DNA from: Candidatus Omnitrophota bacterium
GTDB lineage: Bacteria; Omnitrophota; Koll11; Gygaellales; Profunditerraquicolaceae
DNA length: 7,258 bases
Direction: 5' to 3'
NCBI GenBank assembly: GCA_028717765.1
Contig: JAQUNE010000068.1
Location: 1 to 7,258 of the forward strand
The notes under the pieces were generated by a model. It was given only the letters and a program-made list of their open reading frames with translations. It made no database searches and was not told the origin of the DNA. Of this stretch, positions 1 to 5,975 are shown one piece after another. A program made the translations under genes and the position numbers. Position 1 is the stretch's first letter. Each line of letters begins with the position of its first letter.

Positions 1-569
1 AACAATTCTTCTGAAATAGCCGGATCAATCTGTCCGTATTCTTCCAGCTTGACAACGCCTTTTTTCCTCAGGCTTTGATAAACAGCTGCGTTGGTTCCGG
101 TAGTATCAGCAACAATTTGAGAATTCAGAGATAAAGAAACTTCGGCAGCTACTCCCTCTTTTAAAGACAGGCGCGGCTTCCAATTTACCACTATCCCCTT
201 AATCTTGTCCTCAAGATAAATTAAATCCTGAAATTCAGCCAGATTTAAAATCTTTACCCCTACATCGCAGGCAGCCAAAATAAGCCGAGAAGAAAAGCCT
301 GGCCCGGCGTTAACTGATAAGCCGTTTTTTCCTTTCTTATAAGGAATTTCCAATTCATCCAAGATCTCTCTAAATTGGGGCATAAAAACAGGGCTGCTAA
401 TAAGAAAATCACTCAGCCATAACCTGCCTCCGGCGCAAGCATTGCTTTCCACCACCAGCACCTTTAGGTCTGATTTTGCTAAATCTATTGCTGCCATCAG
501 GCCCGCAGGGCCTGCCCCAACAATGATTGCGTCTTGTGAAGTACGCTTCTTGAGTATGCTTTTATTCAT
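1..569 (-). CDS. Thi4-family FAD-dependent protein, divergent (partial, C-terminus outside window)
   Basis: Start is the ATG at 569-567; 189 codons are visible and the frame is still open at the left edge. Residues 13-41 form a Rossmann dinucleotide-binding unit (D-A-I-I-V-G-A-G-P-A-G, then an acidic E41 after the second strand). Colinear similarity to Thi4 (thiazole synthase, which makes the ADP-thiazole precursor of thiamine from NAD and glycine) continues through GGRLW (47-51), EILDELEIPYK (68-78), the segment around A-G/V-K-I-L-N-L (104-110), GIVVNW (125-130) and DTTGTNAAV (155-163). Family recognition is fairly good, but function is not: the G-G-G-x-W-G-G-G segment is reduced to GGRLWLSD, and the loop after NW contains neither the suicide Cys of the yeast enzyme nor the His of sulfide-dependent archaeal enzymes. 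The ribosome site AAGGTGG sits only 3 nt before the ATG. It is codirectional with the genes upstream but separated by 114 nt, so probably a separate unit. A flavoprotein oxidoreductase of another kind remains possible. Confidence 0.72.
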   Translation of the reverse strand, partial: MNKSILKKRTSQDAIIVGAGPAGLMAAIDLAKSDLKVLVVESNACAGGRLWLSDFLISSPVFMPQFREILDELEIPYKKGKNGLSVNAGPGFSSRLILAACDVGVKILNLAEFQDLIYLEDKIKGIVVNWKPRLSLKEGVAAEVSLSLNSQIVADTTGTNAAVYQSLRKKGVVKLEEYGQIDPAISEEL

Positions 570-597
570 AGGCCACCTTTTTTAAGTTTAGGATCTC

Positions 598-633
598 ATA
601 CTTTCGCCCCGCCTTAAGGCGGGGCTCAAGTAT
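598..633. repeat. GC-rich perfect palindrome with outer stem (hairpin)
   Basis: Positions 606-625 are a perfect 20-nt palindrome, GCCCCGCCTTAAGGCGGGGC. It is flanked by ATACTT (598-603) and AAGTAT (628-633), which pair across a 2x2 mismatch (TC opposite TC), giving an interrupted hairpin of about 36 nt. It stands out from the surrounding AT-rich intergenic DNA. There is no T-run on either side, so it is not a classic intrinsic terminator. It would lie in the 5' untranslated region of the Thi4-like gene or at the 3' end of the upstream operon. It could be a dispersed palindromic (REP-like) element, an RNA-stabilising hairpin or a protein-binding dyad. Confidence 0.7.
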
Positions 634-635
634 TC

Positions 636-671
636 CGCTTATAGTAATTTAGGAAACCTCGAGGCTTCAAG
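636..671 (-). promoter_or_regulatory. Possible sigma70-type promoter for the Thi4-like gene
   Basis: Read on the minus strand, TTGAAG (4 of 6 to TTGACA) is followed after 18 nt by TACTAT (4 of 6 to TATAAT). It lies in the 114-nt gap downstream of the kinase gene, which is the natural place for a promoter of the next gene. The match is weak and the -35 lies inside the 658-681 inverted repeat, so this is only a candidate. Confidence 0.2.
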
Positions 672-681
672 CCTTACCGAG
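658..681 (-). terminator. Weak terminator-like hairpin after the kinase gene
   Basis: CTCG (658-661) pairs with CGAG (678-681), and AGGC (662-665) pairs with GCCT (671-674), with a 3-nt bulge and a 5-nt loop. It begins 2 nt past the kinase stop codon when read on the minus strand and is followed by GTTTCC, a poor U-tract. Position suggests an end-of-operon signal, structure gives only modest support. Confidence 0.3.
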
Positions 682-683
682 CT

Positions 684-1997
684 TCATTTTGGTAATTCTA
701 TATGGAAGATGCTACCCTTACCTTCTTCAGATTCAACCCAAATTTTACCGTGGTGTATTTCTACAATTTGTTTTGCTATCGATAGCCCCAGGCCGGTCCC
801 GTCTCTTTCCACCTCTTTTGCATTTGATGCCCGGTAAAATTCTTCGAATATTCTGGGTAGTTCTGCCTTAGGAATACCAATGCCATTATCGCTAATCTCT
901 ATTAAAATACGGTTGCCCTTATCTTCTGCCACAATATTAATCTTGCCATTATGAGGCGTATATTTAACGGAATTTGCCAAAAGATTAGTCAGGGTTTCCT
1001 GGATATGTTCTTTAGAACCTCTGATTTTATCGATAGTCGGCTCTAAAACAAAATGCAGGGTAATATTTTTTTCTTTTGCCTTTGCGCTAACATAGGAGAT
1101 CGCTTCAGAAAGTGTCGCCCCAAAAGAAAAATATTCCATCTTAATTTGCCGGCTTAATTTTATGCGTGTGATTTCGAGAAGCGCTTTGACAAACAACATC
1201 AACTTCTCCGTCCTGCGGCTAGCCCTCTGGATTAAATCCAATTGTTTAGGGTTAAGCTCACCGGTGATCTTGGCAGCTACAGGCTCCAGGCAACCTTGGA
1301 TCGCCGCCAAGTGTTCTTTAATATCATGCGAAACATGTAAAACGTATTCAGATTTTACGCGGTCTTTAGCTTTTAATTGTTCATTTGCCTGCTCTAGAAC
1401 TTTTTCGCGTTGCCTTAATCTATTTGAAATAGAAGTTGCCAAGTAAACTGCGATAAATAGGGTGCTGACAAAAACAAAGGCAACTCCGCCCAGGTAAAGA
1501 GGATTATGGTACTGACAGCTGATCATGAACTTTTTTAAACAATAATGAGGAAACACCCCCAGATATTCTGAAATTACCATTAAAAAGAATAGTGATACGG
1601 CAAATGCCGCTTGCATAAAAGAATCCCTGCGTGAAAGTAAAATACTGGCAATAATCATATGGAAAATAAAATAAAAGATAAAAGGATTCTCAATGCCTCC
1701 GGAAAAATGGATCAAAACAGCCAGGCTTAAAAGGTCAAGGGAAATCTGGCTATTGGCGATTTTGTTAACCCGGGACAATGGTTTTTTCTTGCCCCGGATC
1801 AATAAGAAAAAAAATAAAAGATTATATATAAAGAGCGCTAAGATAACTGCATATAGAGGAAAACCCGGAAGGTTAAATTTCAACCCTTGCCTGACAAATA
1901 AAACTGTCAACAATGCCCCGATTACAGCTATCCACCTGAGCCGGATCAGCCAAGAGAGCCTTTCTACCAGCCCTTCCTGGAACGCATTACTCTCCAT
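684..1997 (-). CDS. Membrane sensor histidine kinase with RegB-like quinone motif
   Basis: A 437-residue inner-membrane kinase. The N-terminal half (about 15-190) holds roughly six hydrophobic segments, starting with the R-x-R-W motif (19-22) typical of RegB/PrrB-like sensors. GGIENPF at 100-106 matches the GGxxNPF motif that in RegB is associated with ubiquinone binding and redox sensing. A coiled-coil linker (193-215) leads to the dimerisation domain with H-box His224 (S-H-D-I-K-E-H, unusual: no Pro after the His), then N-box Asn342 (NLLANSVKY), G1 D370-N-G-I-G-I-P and G2 D399-G-T-G-L-G-L, so the ATP-binding site is complete. The stop is TGA at 684-686. The ATG is 4 nt after the response regulator stop with AAGGA about 11 nt upstream, implying translational coupling and a cognate pair. 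Likely autophosphorylates and passes phosphate to the upstream-encoded receiver. The redox Cys of RegB is not clearly present; Cys236 lies near the H-box but in a different place. Kinase call is firm; quinone sensing is inference. Confidence 0.93.
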   Translation of the reverse strand: MESNAFQEGLVERLSWLIRLRWIAVIGALLTVLFVRQGLKFNLPGFPLYAVILALFIYNLLFFFLLIRGKKKPLSRVNKIANSQISLDLLSLAVLIHFSGGIENPFIFYFIFHMIIASILLSRRDSFMQAAFAVSLFFLMVISEYLGVFPHYCLKKFMISCQYHNPLYLGGVAFVFVSTLFIAVYLATSISNRLRQREKVLEQANEQLKAKDRVKSEYVLHVSHDIKEHLAAIQGCLEPVAAKITGELNPKQLDLIQRASRRTEKLMLFVKALLEITRIKLSRQIKMEYFSFGATLSEAISYVSAKAKEKNITLHFVLEPTIDKIRGSKEHIQETLTNLLANSVKYTPHNGKINIVAEDKGNRILIEISDNGIGIPKAELPRIFEEFYRASNAKEVERDGTGLGLSIAKQIVEIHHGKIWVESEEGKGSIFHIELPK

Positions 1998-2001
1998 GGA
2001 A

Positions 2002-2400
2002 TTATTTATCCTTAAGGAACAATTCCACTTTTGAAATCAGCTGATCAGGATTAAGCGGCTTATCGCAATAATCATCCACCGGAAGCCAGACTTCGTCTCC
2101 AGCCTCATTCCTAAAATCCAAGCCGGTCTTTTCCTTGATCGCCGTCAACATGATGATCGGGATATCTTTATTGCTTTTGTCCCATTTTATTTGCCGGGCA
2201 ACGTCAAACCCCTTGTCGCTGGTCTCCATCATCACGTCTAATATAACTAAATCTGGCTTGAGCTGCTTTACTCTCTTTAGCCCTTCTTCTCCGCTCCCGG
2301 CTATTGCAACTTCGTAATTTTTGCTCTCTAAGACTACTTTCATTGCCTCCACAATATCAGGATCGTCATCAATAATAAGGACCTTTGCTTTTTTATCCAT
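2002..2400 (-). CDS. CheY-like single-domain response regulator
   Basis: A 132-residue receiver with no output domain. The acidic pocket is D11/D12 (I-I-D-D-D-P-D), the phospho-acceptor is D55 (VILDVMM), the switch Thr is T86 (MLTA) and the conserved Lys is K114 (DKP). Between beta4 and beta5 there is an extra segment of about 20 residues (roughly 90-111, rich in acidic residues, ending LPVDDY) which is longer than in canonical CheY. GGAGGTG lies about 6 nt before the ATG. It sits directly before the kinase gene and only 4 nt from it, so the two almost certainly work together. Without a DNA-binding domain its output must be a protein partner, a phosphorelay step or a regulator encoded elsewhere. 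Confidence 0.93.
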   Translation of the reverse strand: MDKKAKVLIIDDDPDIVEAMKVVLESKNYEVAIAGSGEEGLKRVKQLKPDLVILDVMMETSDKGFDVARQIKWDKSNKDIPIIMLTAIKEKTGLDFRNEAGDEVWLPVDDYCDKPLNPDQLISKVELFLKDK

Positions 2401-2440
2401 TTCTACACCTCCAAAACACTGTAAAAAAGTTTTGCCTTTA

Positions 2441-2902
2441 TCATTTAACTACCGCTTTTCTAAACCAGATATCATACATCAGGAGGGAAAAAAGCAGTAA
2501 AAATGTAAATGCAAGGAACATCCCGGCGAAAAACAGCACCCAGGAAAAACTCTTGCTTACAAGCGCAATTAAACACATCGATGCAATATCAATTACGATC
2601 AAAATATAAGGTAATACCGCAAAGATTCTTTTTATCTTTTCAGAAAAAGAGGTAAACATAAACAGCAATGTCGGAATAAGAAAAATATAGATGGAGTAAT
2701 ACGGAAGGTATTTGTGGGCATGATCCGTCAACTCCAGAGCCTCCATTGAACAATAGCCTTTAGCAATGAGCGAGGGCTTCATTTCGCAGTCCTGAAAGAT
2801 ATGATACAGCAGGACCAAATAAATCAGCCCAGAAATACAAATTAAGCTTGTCATCAATAATTTTATACTCACTGGCGCACGCGAAACTCTGATATTCTCC
2901 AT
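2441..2902 (-). CDS. Four-helix membrane protein of unknown function
   Basis: A 153-residue protein I do not recognise with confidence. Four hydrophobic helices are predicted by eye at about 12-34, 66-84, 94-115 and 118-145. Positive charges at R5, R8, K14 and again at K89, K91, R92 and R148/K149 put both ends and the middle loop in the cytoplasm, so the loop at 35-65 faces the periplasm. That loop and the mouth of helix 2 carry Cys39, Cys51, His61 and His63 (T-D-H-A-H). The start is well supported by AAGGAGG 8 nt upstream of the ATG. It lies 45 nt after the FMN-carrier gene and 40 nt before the response regulator. It may vaguely resemble small membrane proteins found next to cytochrome and electron-transfer genes that carry a His motif at the start of a helix. 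A role as heme-binding, thiol redox or docking partner of the FMN carrier is a guess from residues and context. Confidence 0.85.
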   Translation of the reverse strand: MENIRVSRAPVSIKLLMTSLICISGLIYLVLLYHIFQDCEMKPSLIAKGYCSMEALELTDHAHKYLPYYSIYIFLIPTLLFMFTSFSEKIKRIFAVLPYILIVIDIASMCLIALVSKSFSWVLFFAGMFLAFTFLLLFSLLMYDIWFRKAVVK

Positions 2903-2947
2903 TATTAACGCCTCCTTTTCTAATATCTTGTGTTACTTTCAGAAAAT

Positions 2948-3538
2948 TTATTTGTTAAGATAAAGCTCCTCATATAGAACAGTGGCTTTTTTCACGGCAA
3001 ATACTGCGCTACGCGAAGAAATTGTCGCTCCGCTGATGCCGGTGATATCCTTATCAACTTGCAAGGGGCTTTTACTGGTTTTACCTTCAAACTGGCTTAA
3101 GAAACTATGCCGGGCAATCGGCTGGCCTCTTTTTTCCTCATAACTTAAAACCTCTACCCTAGTCACCGTACCCTGAAGGTCCATAGCAATGATGAATCCA
3201 ACCGGGCCCCACTTACCAGGCTCTGAATCAATAATAGCAACACCTGTTTTCTTTCCGTCCTTTTGTGCAAAATAGAAATCAAAATTTGTCTTAATTTCAC
3301 ATCCTTCTAATCTTGCGCCTTTCTGAGTACAAATCAAACTACCCCCTAATTTTTCCGTGACTTTTGCCAGCTTAGGCTCAACCAGGTCTTTATTTTCGGT
3401 GAGAATTTTTACATCCGATCCAAAAACCTTCTTTAAAGCTTCTTCCTGCGAAAGCAACTGCACAGCATAACAATTCCCAAATAAGAGAATTGAGAGACAA
3501 AACACAATAGCCGCTGAAAAAACCGCTCTTTTACACAT
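2948..3538 (-). CDS. Exported FMN-binding-domain protein (RnfG/NqrC-type covalent flavin carrier)
   Basis: A 196-residue protein. A signal peptide covers residues 1-25 (hydrophobic core 5-20, likely cleavage after C-Y-A), and no lipobox is evident, so it should be soluble in the periplasm. The C-terminal FMN_bind domain spans about 92-190: G-P-V-G-F-I-I-A-M-D (111-120), the following strand V-T-R-V-E-V-L (124-131), and D-I-T-G-I-S-G-A-T (164-172). In this family the Thr of the S/T-G-A-T motif (here T172) receives FMN in phosphoester linkage from ApbE, and this protein keeps that motif intact. The ATG at 3538 is chosen over one 42 nt upstream because GGAGGG sits 7 nt before it and because it gives a clean signal peptide; it begins 1 nt after the ApbE stop (TAAAATG). 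Role inferred: one-electron or two-electron carrier outside the cytoplasmic membrane. It is alone, without other Rnf or Nqr subunits nearby. Cys70 and Cys80 could form a disulfide. Confidence 0.88.
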   Translation of the reverse strand: MCKRAVFSAAIVFCLSILLFGNCYAVQLLSQEEALKKVFGSDVKILTENKDLVEPKLAKVTEKLGGSLICTQKGARLEGCEIKTNFDFYFAQKDGKKTGVAIIDSEPGKWGPVGFIIAMDLQGTVTRVEVLSYEEKRGQPIARHSFLSQFEGKTSKSPLQVDKDITGISGATISSRSAVFAVKKATVLYEELYLNK

Positions 3539-3539
3539 T

Positions 3540-4562
3540 TTACTGCCCTCCTGTATTTTTGTTGGTTTCTGAAACAACATTCAATGCATGCCTTAACCCG
3601 GGAGAATATATCTTCTCTCCGGAGGTAGTTATAATTATAACTTCCAAACCAGGGATTTTTTCCAACACCTCCAACCCTTTTTTTGCCCCCATAATAAAAG
3701 GTATCTTTGCCCAAGGCTGTGCAATCACGGGATCAGGATAAATCAGGGTAACCGAGGCGATTCCCTGTGCAGGATATCCTGTCTTGGCGTTAAAAATATG
3801 GCAATATCTTTTCCCGTCTTTGATGAAAAATCTTTCGTAATCACCAGAGCCGATTACTGCCAAATCTTCTACTTCAACATAACCAATAATACCTTCGCCG
3901 CGCGGGTCTCTAATACCCACCTTCCATAACCTTCCTGCCTTCTTACCCAAAGTCAAAACATCCCCTCCTGCATCGATCACAGCTGAAACTACACCCGCAT
4001 TTTTCAAAACTTTTGCTGCCTCGGCTAGCGCATAACCTTTGGCTATTCCTCCCAAATCGATCATCACTCCCTGCGCATCTTTTTTCAATAGGCCGTTATC
4101 TATAAAAAGATGTTGGTAGCCCACATCCTTTAAGCAATCTTTGATCTCTTCTTCCTGCGGAACACGAAACGATTTATCATAAAAACCCCATAATTCCAAT
4201 AACGGGGCAATAGTCATATCAAAGGCACCCTTTGATTGCTTGCTGATTTCCAGGCCTCTGCGCACCAGCGCAACAATTTCGGAATCAGAAAGCGCTTCTC
4301 CATTTTTATTAAACGCATAGATAGGACTCCTGGAATCGAGTGCATTAAATTTTACAGCAATCTCTTCCATCCGGTTTAAGGCCAAGCTGATTGCATGAGA
4401 GGTAATTTCCTTGGGCCCGATGGCGTAAAGAGTAACATAAGTATCCATCATAAAACGGGTTTCTTTTTCTAGGTGAAATCTGCGGCTGTTGTATAACCTT
4501 ATACTCCAAAGACCTGCAAATACCGCAATTATTATAATCAATACTATTTTTAATTTTTTCAT
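3540..4562 (-). CDS. apbE: ApbE-family FAD:protein FMN transferase, atypical metal site
   Basis: A 340-residue protein with an uncleaved or signal-like hydrophobic N-terminus (4-22) and no lipobox Cys, so probably anchored in the inner membrane facing the periplasm. Family landmarks occur in order: MDTYVTLY (39-46), GAFDMTIAPLLELWGF (112-127), IDLGGIAKGYA (168-178), DAGGD (197-201), VGIRDPR (215-221), GSGDYERFF (238-246) and H255-I-F-N-A-K-T-G-Y-P-A. ApbE takes FMN from FAD and attaches it to Thr or Ser of FMN_bind proteins, using Mg. The usual A-D-A-x-A/S-T-A stretch that supplies Asp and Thr ligands reads A-Q-P-W-A-K-I-P (281-288) here in an ungapped alignment, so Asp is Gln282 and Thr is Lys286. 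The likely substrate is encoded 1 nt downstream. AAGGAAA lies about 11 nt before the ATG. Assignment to the family is secure; catalytic competence is open. Confidence 0.93.
   Translation of the reverse strand: MKKLKIVLIIIIAVFAGLWSIRLYNSRRFHLEKETRFMMDTYVTLYAIGPKEITSHAISLALNRMEEIAVKFNALDSRSPIYAFNKNGEALSDSEIVALVRRGLEISKQSKGAFDMTIAPLLELWGFYDKSFRVPQEEEIKDCLKDVGYQHLFIDNGLLKKDAQGVMIDLGGIAKGYALAEAAKVLKNAGVVSAVIDAGGDVLTLGKKAGRLWKVGIRDPRGEGIIGYVEVEDLAVIGSGDYERFFIKDGKRYCHIFNAKTGYPAQGIASVTLIYPDPVIAQPWAKIPFIMGAKKGLEVLEKIPGLEVIIITTSGEKIYSPGLRHALNVVSETNKNTGGQ
3546..3551 (-). promoter_or_regulatory. Ribosome binding site GGAGGG inside the ApbE stop region
   Basis: GGAGGG on the minus strand, 7 nt before the ATG of the FMN-carrier gene, overlaps the last codons of the ApbE gene (it encodes Gly-Gly). 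It decides the start of the carrier and implies translational coupling of enzyme and substrate. Confidence 0.7.
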
Positions 4563-4588
4563 TTTAAGCTTAATTTCCTTAAAGACCA

Positions 4589-4629
4589 GGATTAGCTTGC
4601 CGATAAAAATCTTTTCGGCAAGCTAATCC
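4589..4629 (-). terminator. Perfect 15-bp stem-loop between porin and ApbE genes
   Basis: GGATTAGCTTGCCGA (4589-4603) pairs without mismatch with TCGGCAAGCTAATCC (4615-4629) around an 11-nt AT-rich loop. It starts 16 nt past the porin stop codon. On the minus strand the stem is followed by TGGTCTTTAAGG, which lacks a real U-tract, so full termination is doubtful. Inference: a leaky terminator or 3'-stabilising hairpin that keeps porin mRNA abundant while limiting expression of the enzymes downstream. Confidence 0.7.
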
Positions 4630-4645
4630 ATTTTGATTAAAAATC

Positions 4646-5899
4646 CTAGAACGTCGTCCTCCAACCGATAGTGAAGCGATTAAACCTCAAGCTTTCCGAA
4701 CCATCAGACCTATGGCCGTCAGCATTTTCATATTGGCCCATAATCGTAGAATTGGGCAATAAGTCATAGTCCAGGATAAAGCTTGCGGAATTCCACTTAT
4801 CAGACAACATGTTAACTGAACCTGTTTTATAGAGGTTTACATAGCTATACCTAAGTAATGCCCGCCATTTAGGCAATATTTTGTATCCTACATCCACCAC
4901 ATAACCTTCCCGCCTGCCATCTGCCTTCCTTGAACCAGTGGTAGTCAGGTTTTTAAAGTTATTATAGATGTATTTGGCGCCTGCGGTATACTTTTGATAG
5001 TTCCAATCAAAACCGGCAAGGTACCTGAAATTAGCCGCTTGCTTGCCGTCGCCCCATAATCCATAAGCATAAGAAGTTAAAAGTTTCAACTTGCCCTGGA
5101 ATAATTCTGGCGCGACATGAACCAAGATTGCCTTATTATCGTTATTATCCACAAATTGATCCGAACTGTTTCCGTTCAAAAATGAGACATAAACAGGCAA
5201 CGATAGTTTATTAAAATCGAAATTTTTATAAACTTCGACTCCTGCATCATGCCATGATTCCAAAGTGCATTCTCCTGAATTCAAGTTATAGTAATTATGC
5301 CACCAGGTTTCTTTGGCATATTCCTCATCAAACATTGCATTAAAAGTACCCGCCTTTACTTCATAACCTTTAGGAAGATACAGAGTCATGAATGCCTGAT
5401 GCAGAGACGTAGAGACTGTACTGGATGTCCTACCTATATCAGAACCTATGCTCGGTGTGGCGCTTGAGGTAATATCAATTTCAGGCTGCACCTCAGCTTT
5501 GAGCCAATTTTCCAACTCTTTACTAAAGTAGAGTACCACGTTATGCCTTCCAAAAAAACCGCCGGAAAGCACGGTATGCTCATTGACTCCGTTACGCTTA
5601 CCGTCGGTACGGTCCAATAGGGCAAATTTAAGATGTGCCCCTACGTTCATGCCGTTCAACAACTCATTTGTCTGCTTTAACCCGCTGACTTTCTTGTCTA
5701 GCTCAGGGACCTTTTTAATTTCTACAGCTTGGGACTCTTGCTTGGTTTCCAAAGTATTGATTTTGCCATTCAAGGTATTAATTGTTTCCTGCAAGGCTTT
5801 GATCTGTTCCTTCATATCCGTGATATCATCTGCCTTGGCGATTCCTACACCAAAAAAAACAAGTGTAAACAACATAACTGACGCAAAAACTAATTTCAT
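4646..5899 (-). CDS. Outer-membrane porin with N-terminal coiled coil
   Basis: A 417-residue protein from the ATG at 5899. A signal peptide spans residues 1-23 (cleavage expected after A-K-A, before D-D). Residues 25-80 form a heptad-like coiled coil (repeated L/I at M-K-E-Q-I-K-A-L-Q-E-T-I-N-T-L and N-G-K-I-N-T-L-E), followed by alternating amphipathic strands rich in aromatic residues and Tyr/Trp girdles, as in a phosphate-porin-like or carbohydrate-porin-like barrel. The chain ends F-T-I-G-W-R-T-T-F with the terminal Phe expected for BAM-dependent insertion. Substrate is not readable. An in-frame ATG at 6013 exists but would overlap the end of the upstream gene and add 38 charged residues ahead of the signal peptide, so it is rejected. 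It sits 76 nt after the transporter gene and is followed by a strong hairpin. Confidence 0.88.
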   Translation of the reverse strand: MKLVFASVMLFTLVFFGVGIAKADDITDMKEQIKALQETINTLNGKINTLETKQESQAVEIKKVPELDKKVSGLKQTNELLNGMNVGAHLKFALLDRTDGKRNGVNEHTVLSGGFFGRHNVVLYFSKELENWLKAEVQPEIDITSSATPSIGSDIGRTSSTVSTSLHQAFMTLYLPKGYEVKAGTFNAMFDEEYAKETWWHNYYNLNSGECTLESWHDAGVEVYKNFDFNKLSLPVYVSFLNGNSSDQFVDNNDNKAILVHVAPELFQGKLKLLTSYAYGLWGDGKQAANFRYLAGFDWNYQKYTAGAKYIYNNFKNLTTTGSRKADGRREGYVVDVGYKILPKWRALLRYSYVNLYKTGSVNMLSDKWNSASFILDYDLLPNSTIMGQYENADGHRSDGSESLRFNRFTIGWRTTF

Positions 5900-5906
5900 T
5901 TCTTTA

Positions 5907-5913
5907 CCACCTT
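5907..5913 (-). promoter_or_regulatory. Ribosome binding site that fixes the porin start
   Basis: AAGGTGG on the minus strand, 7 nt before the ATG at 5899, preceded by a second purine-rich AAAGG. This supports the start that yields a signal peptide. Confidence 0.6.
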
Positions 5914-5975
5914 CCTTTCTTTGTTTTTTAGAACACAGCTTTGTTAAATTATTCTCCAAATTATTATTCCGACTT

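Noticed and set aside
689..2034. Several plus-strand frames opposite the kinase and receiver genes
   Set aside because: All are antisense to strongly supported catalytic motifs and have no recognisable domains.
3539..3580. Upstream in-frame start for the FMN carrier
   Set aside because: It would add 14 residues before the signal peptide and overlap ApbE; the ATG at 3538 has GGAGGG at ideal spacing.
3433..3714. 93-residue minus-strand frame across the ApbE/FMN-carrier junction
   Set aside because: It overlaps two well-supported genes in another frame, has no family resemblance and looks like a shadow frame.
5900..5975. Imperfect tandem AATAATTT-like words before the porin as an operator or promoter
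   Set aside because: Too short and AT-biased to separate from chance; no -35/-10 pair of convincing quality.
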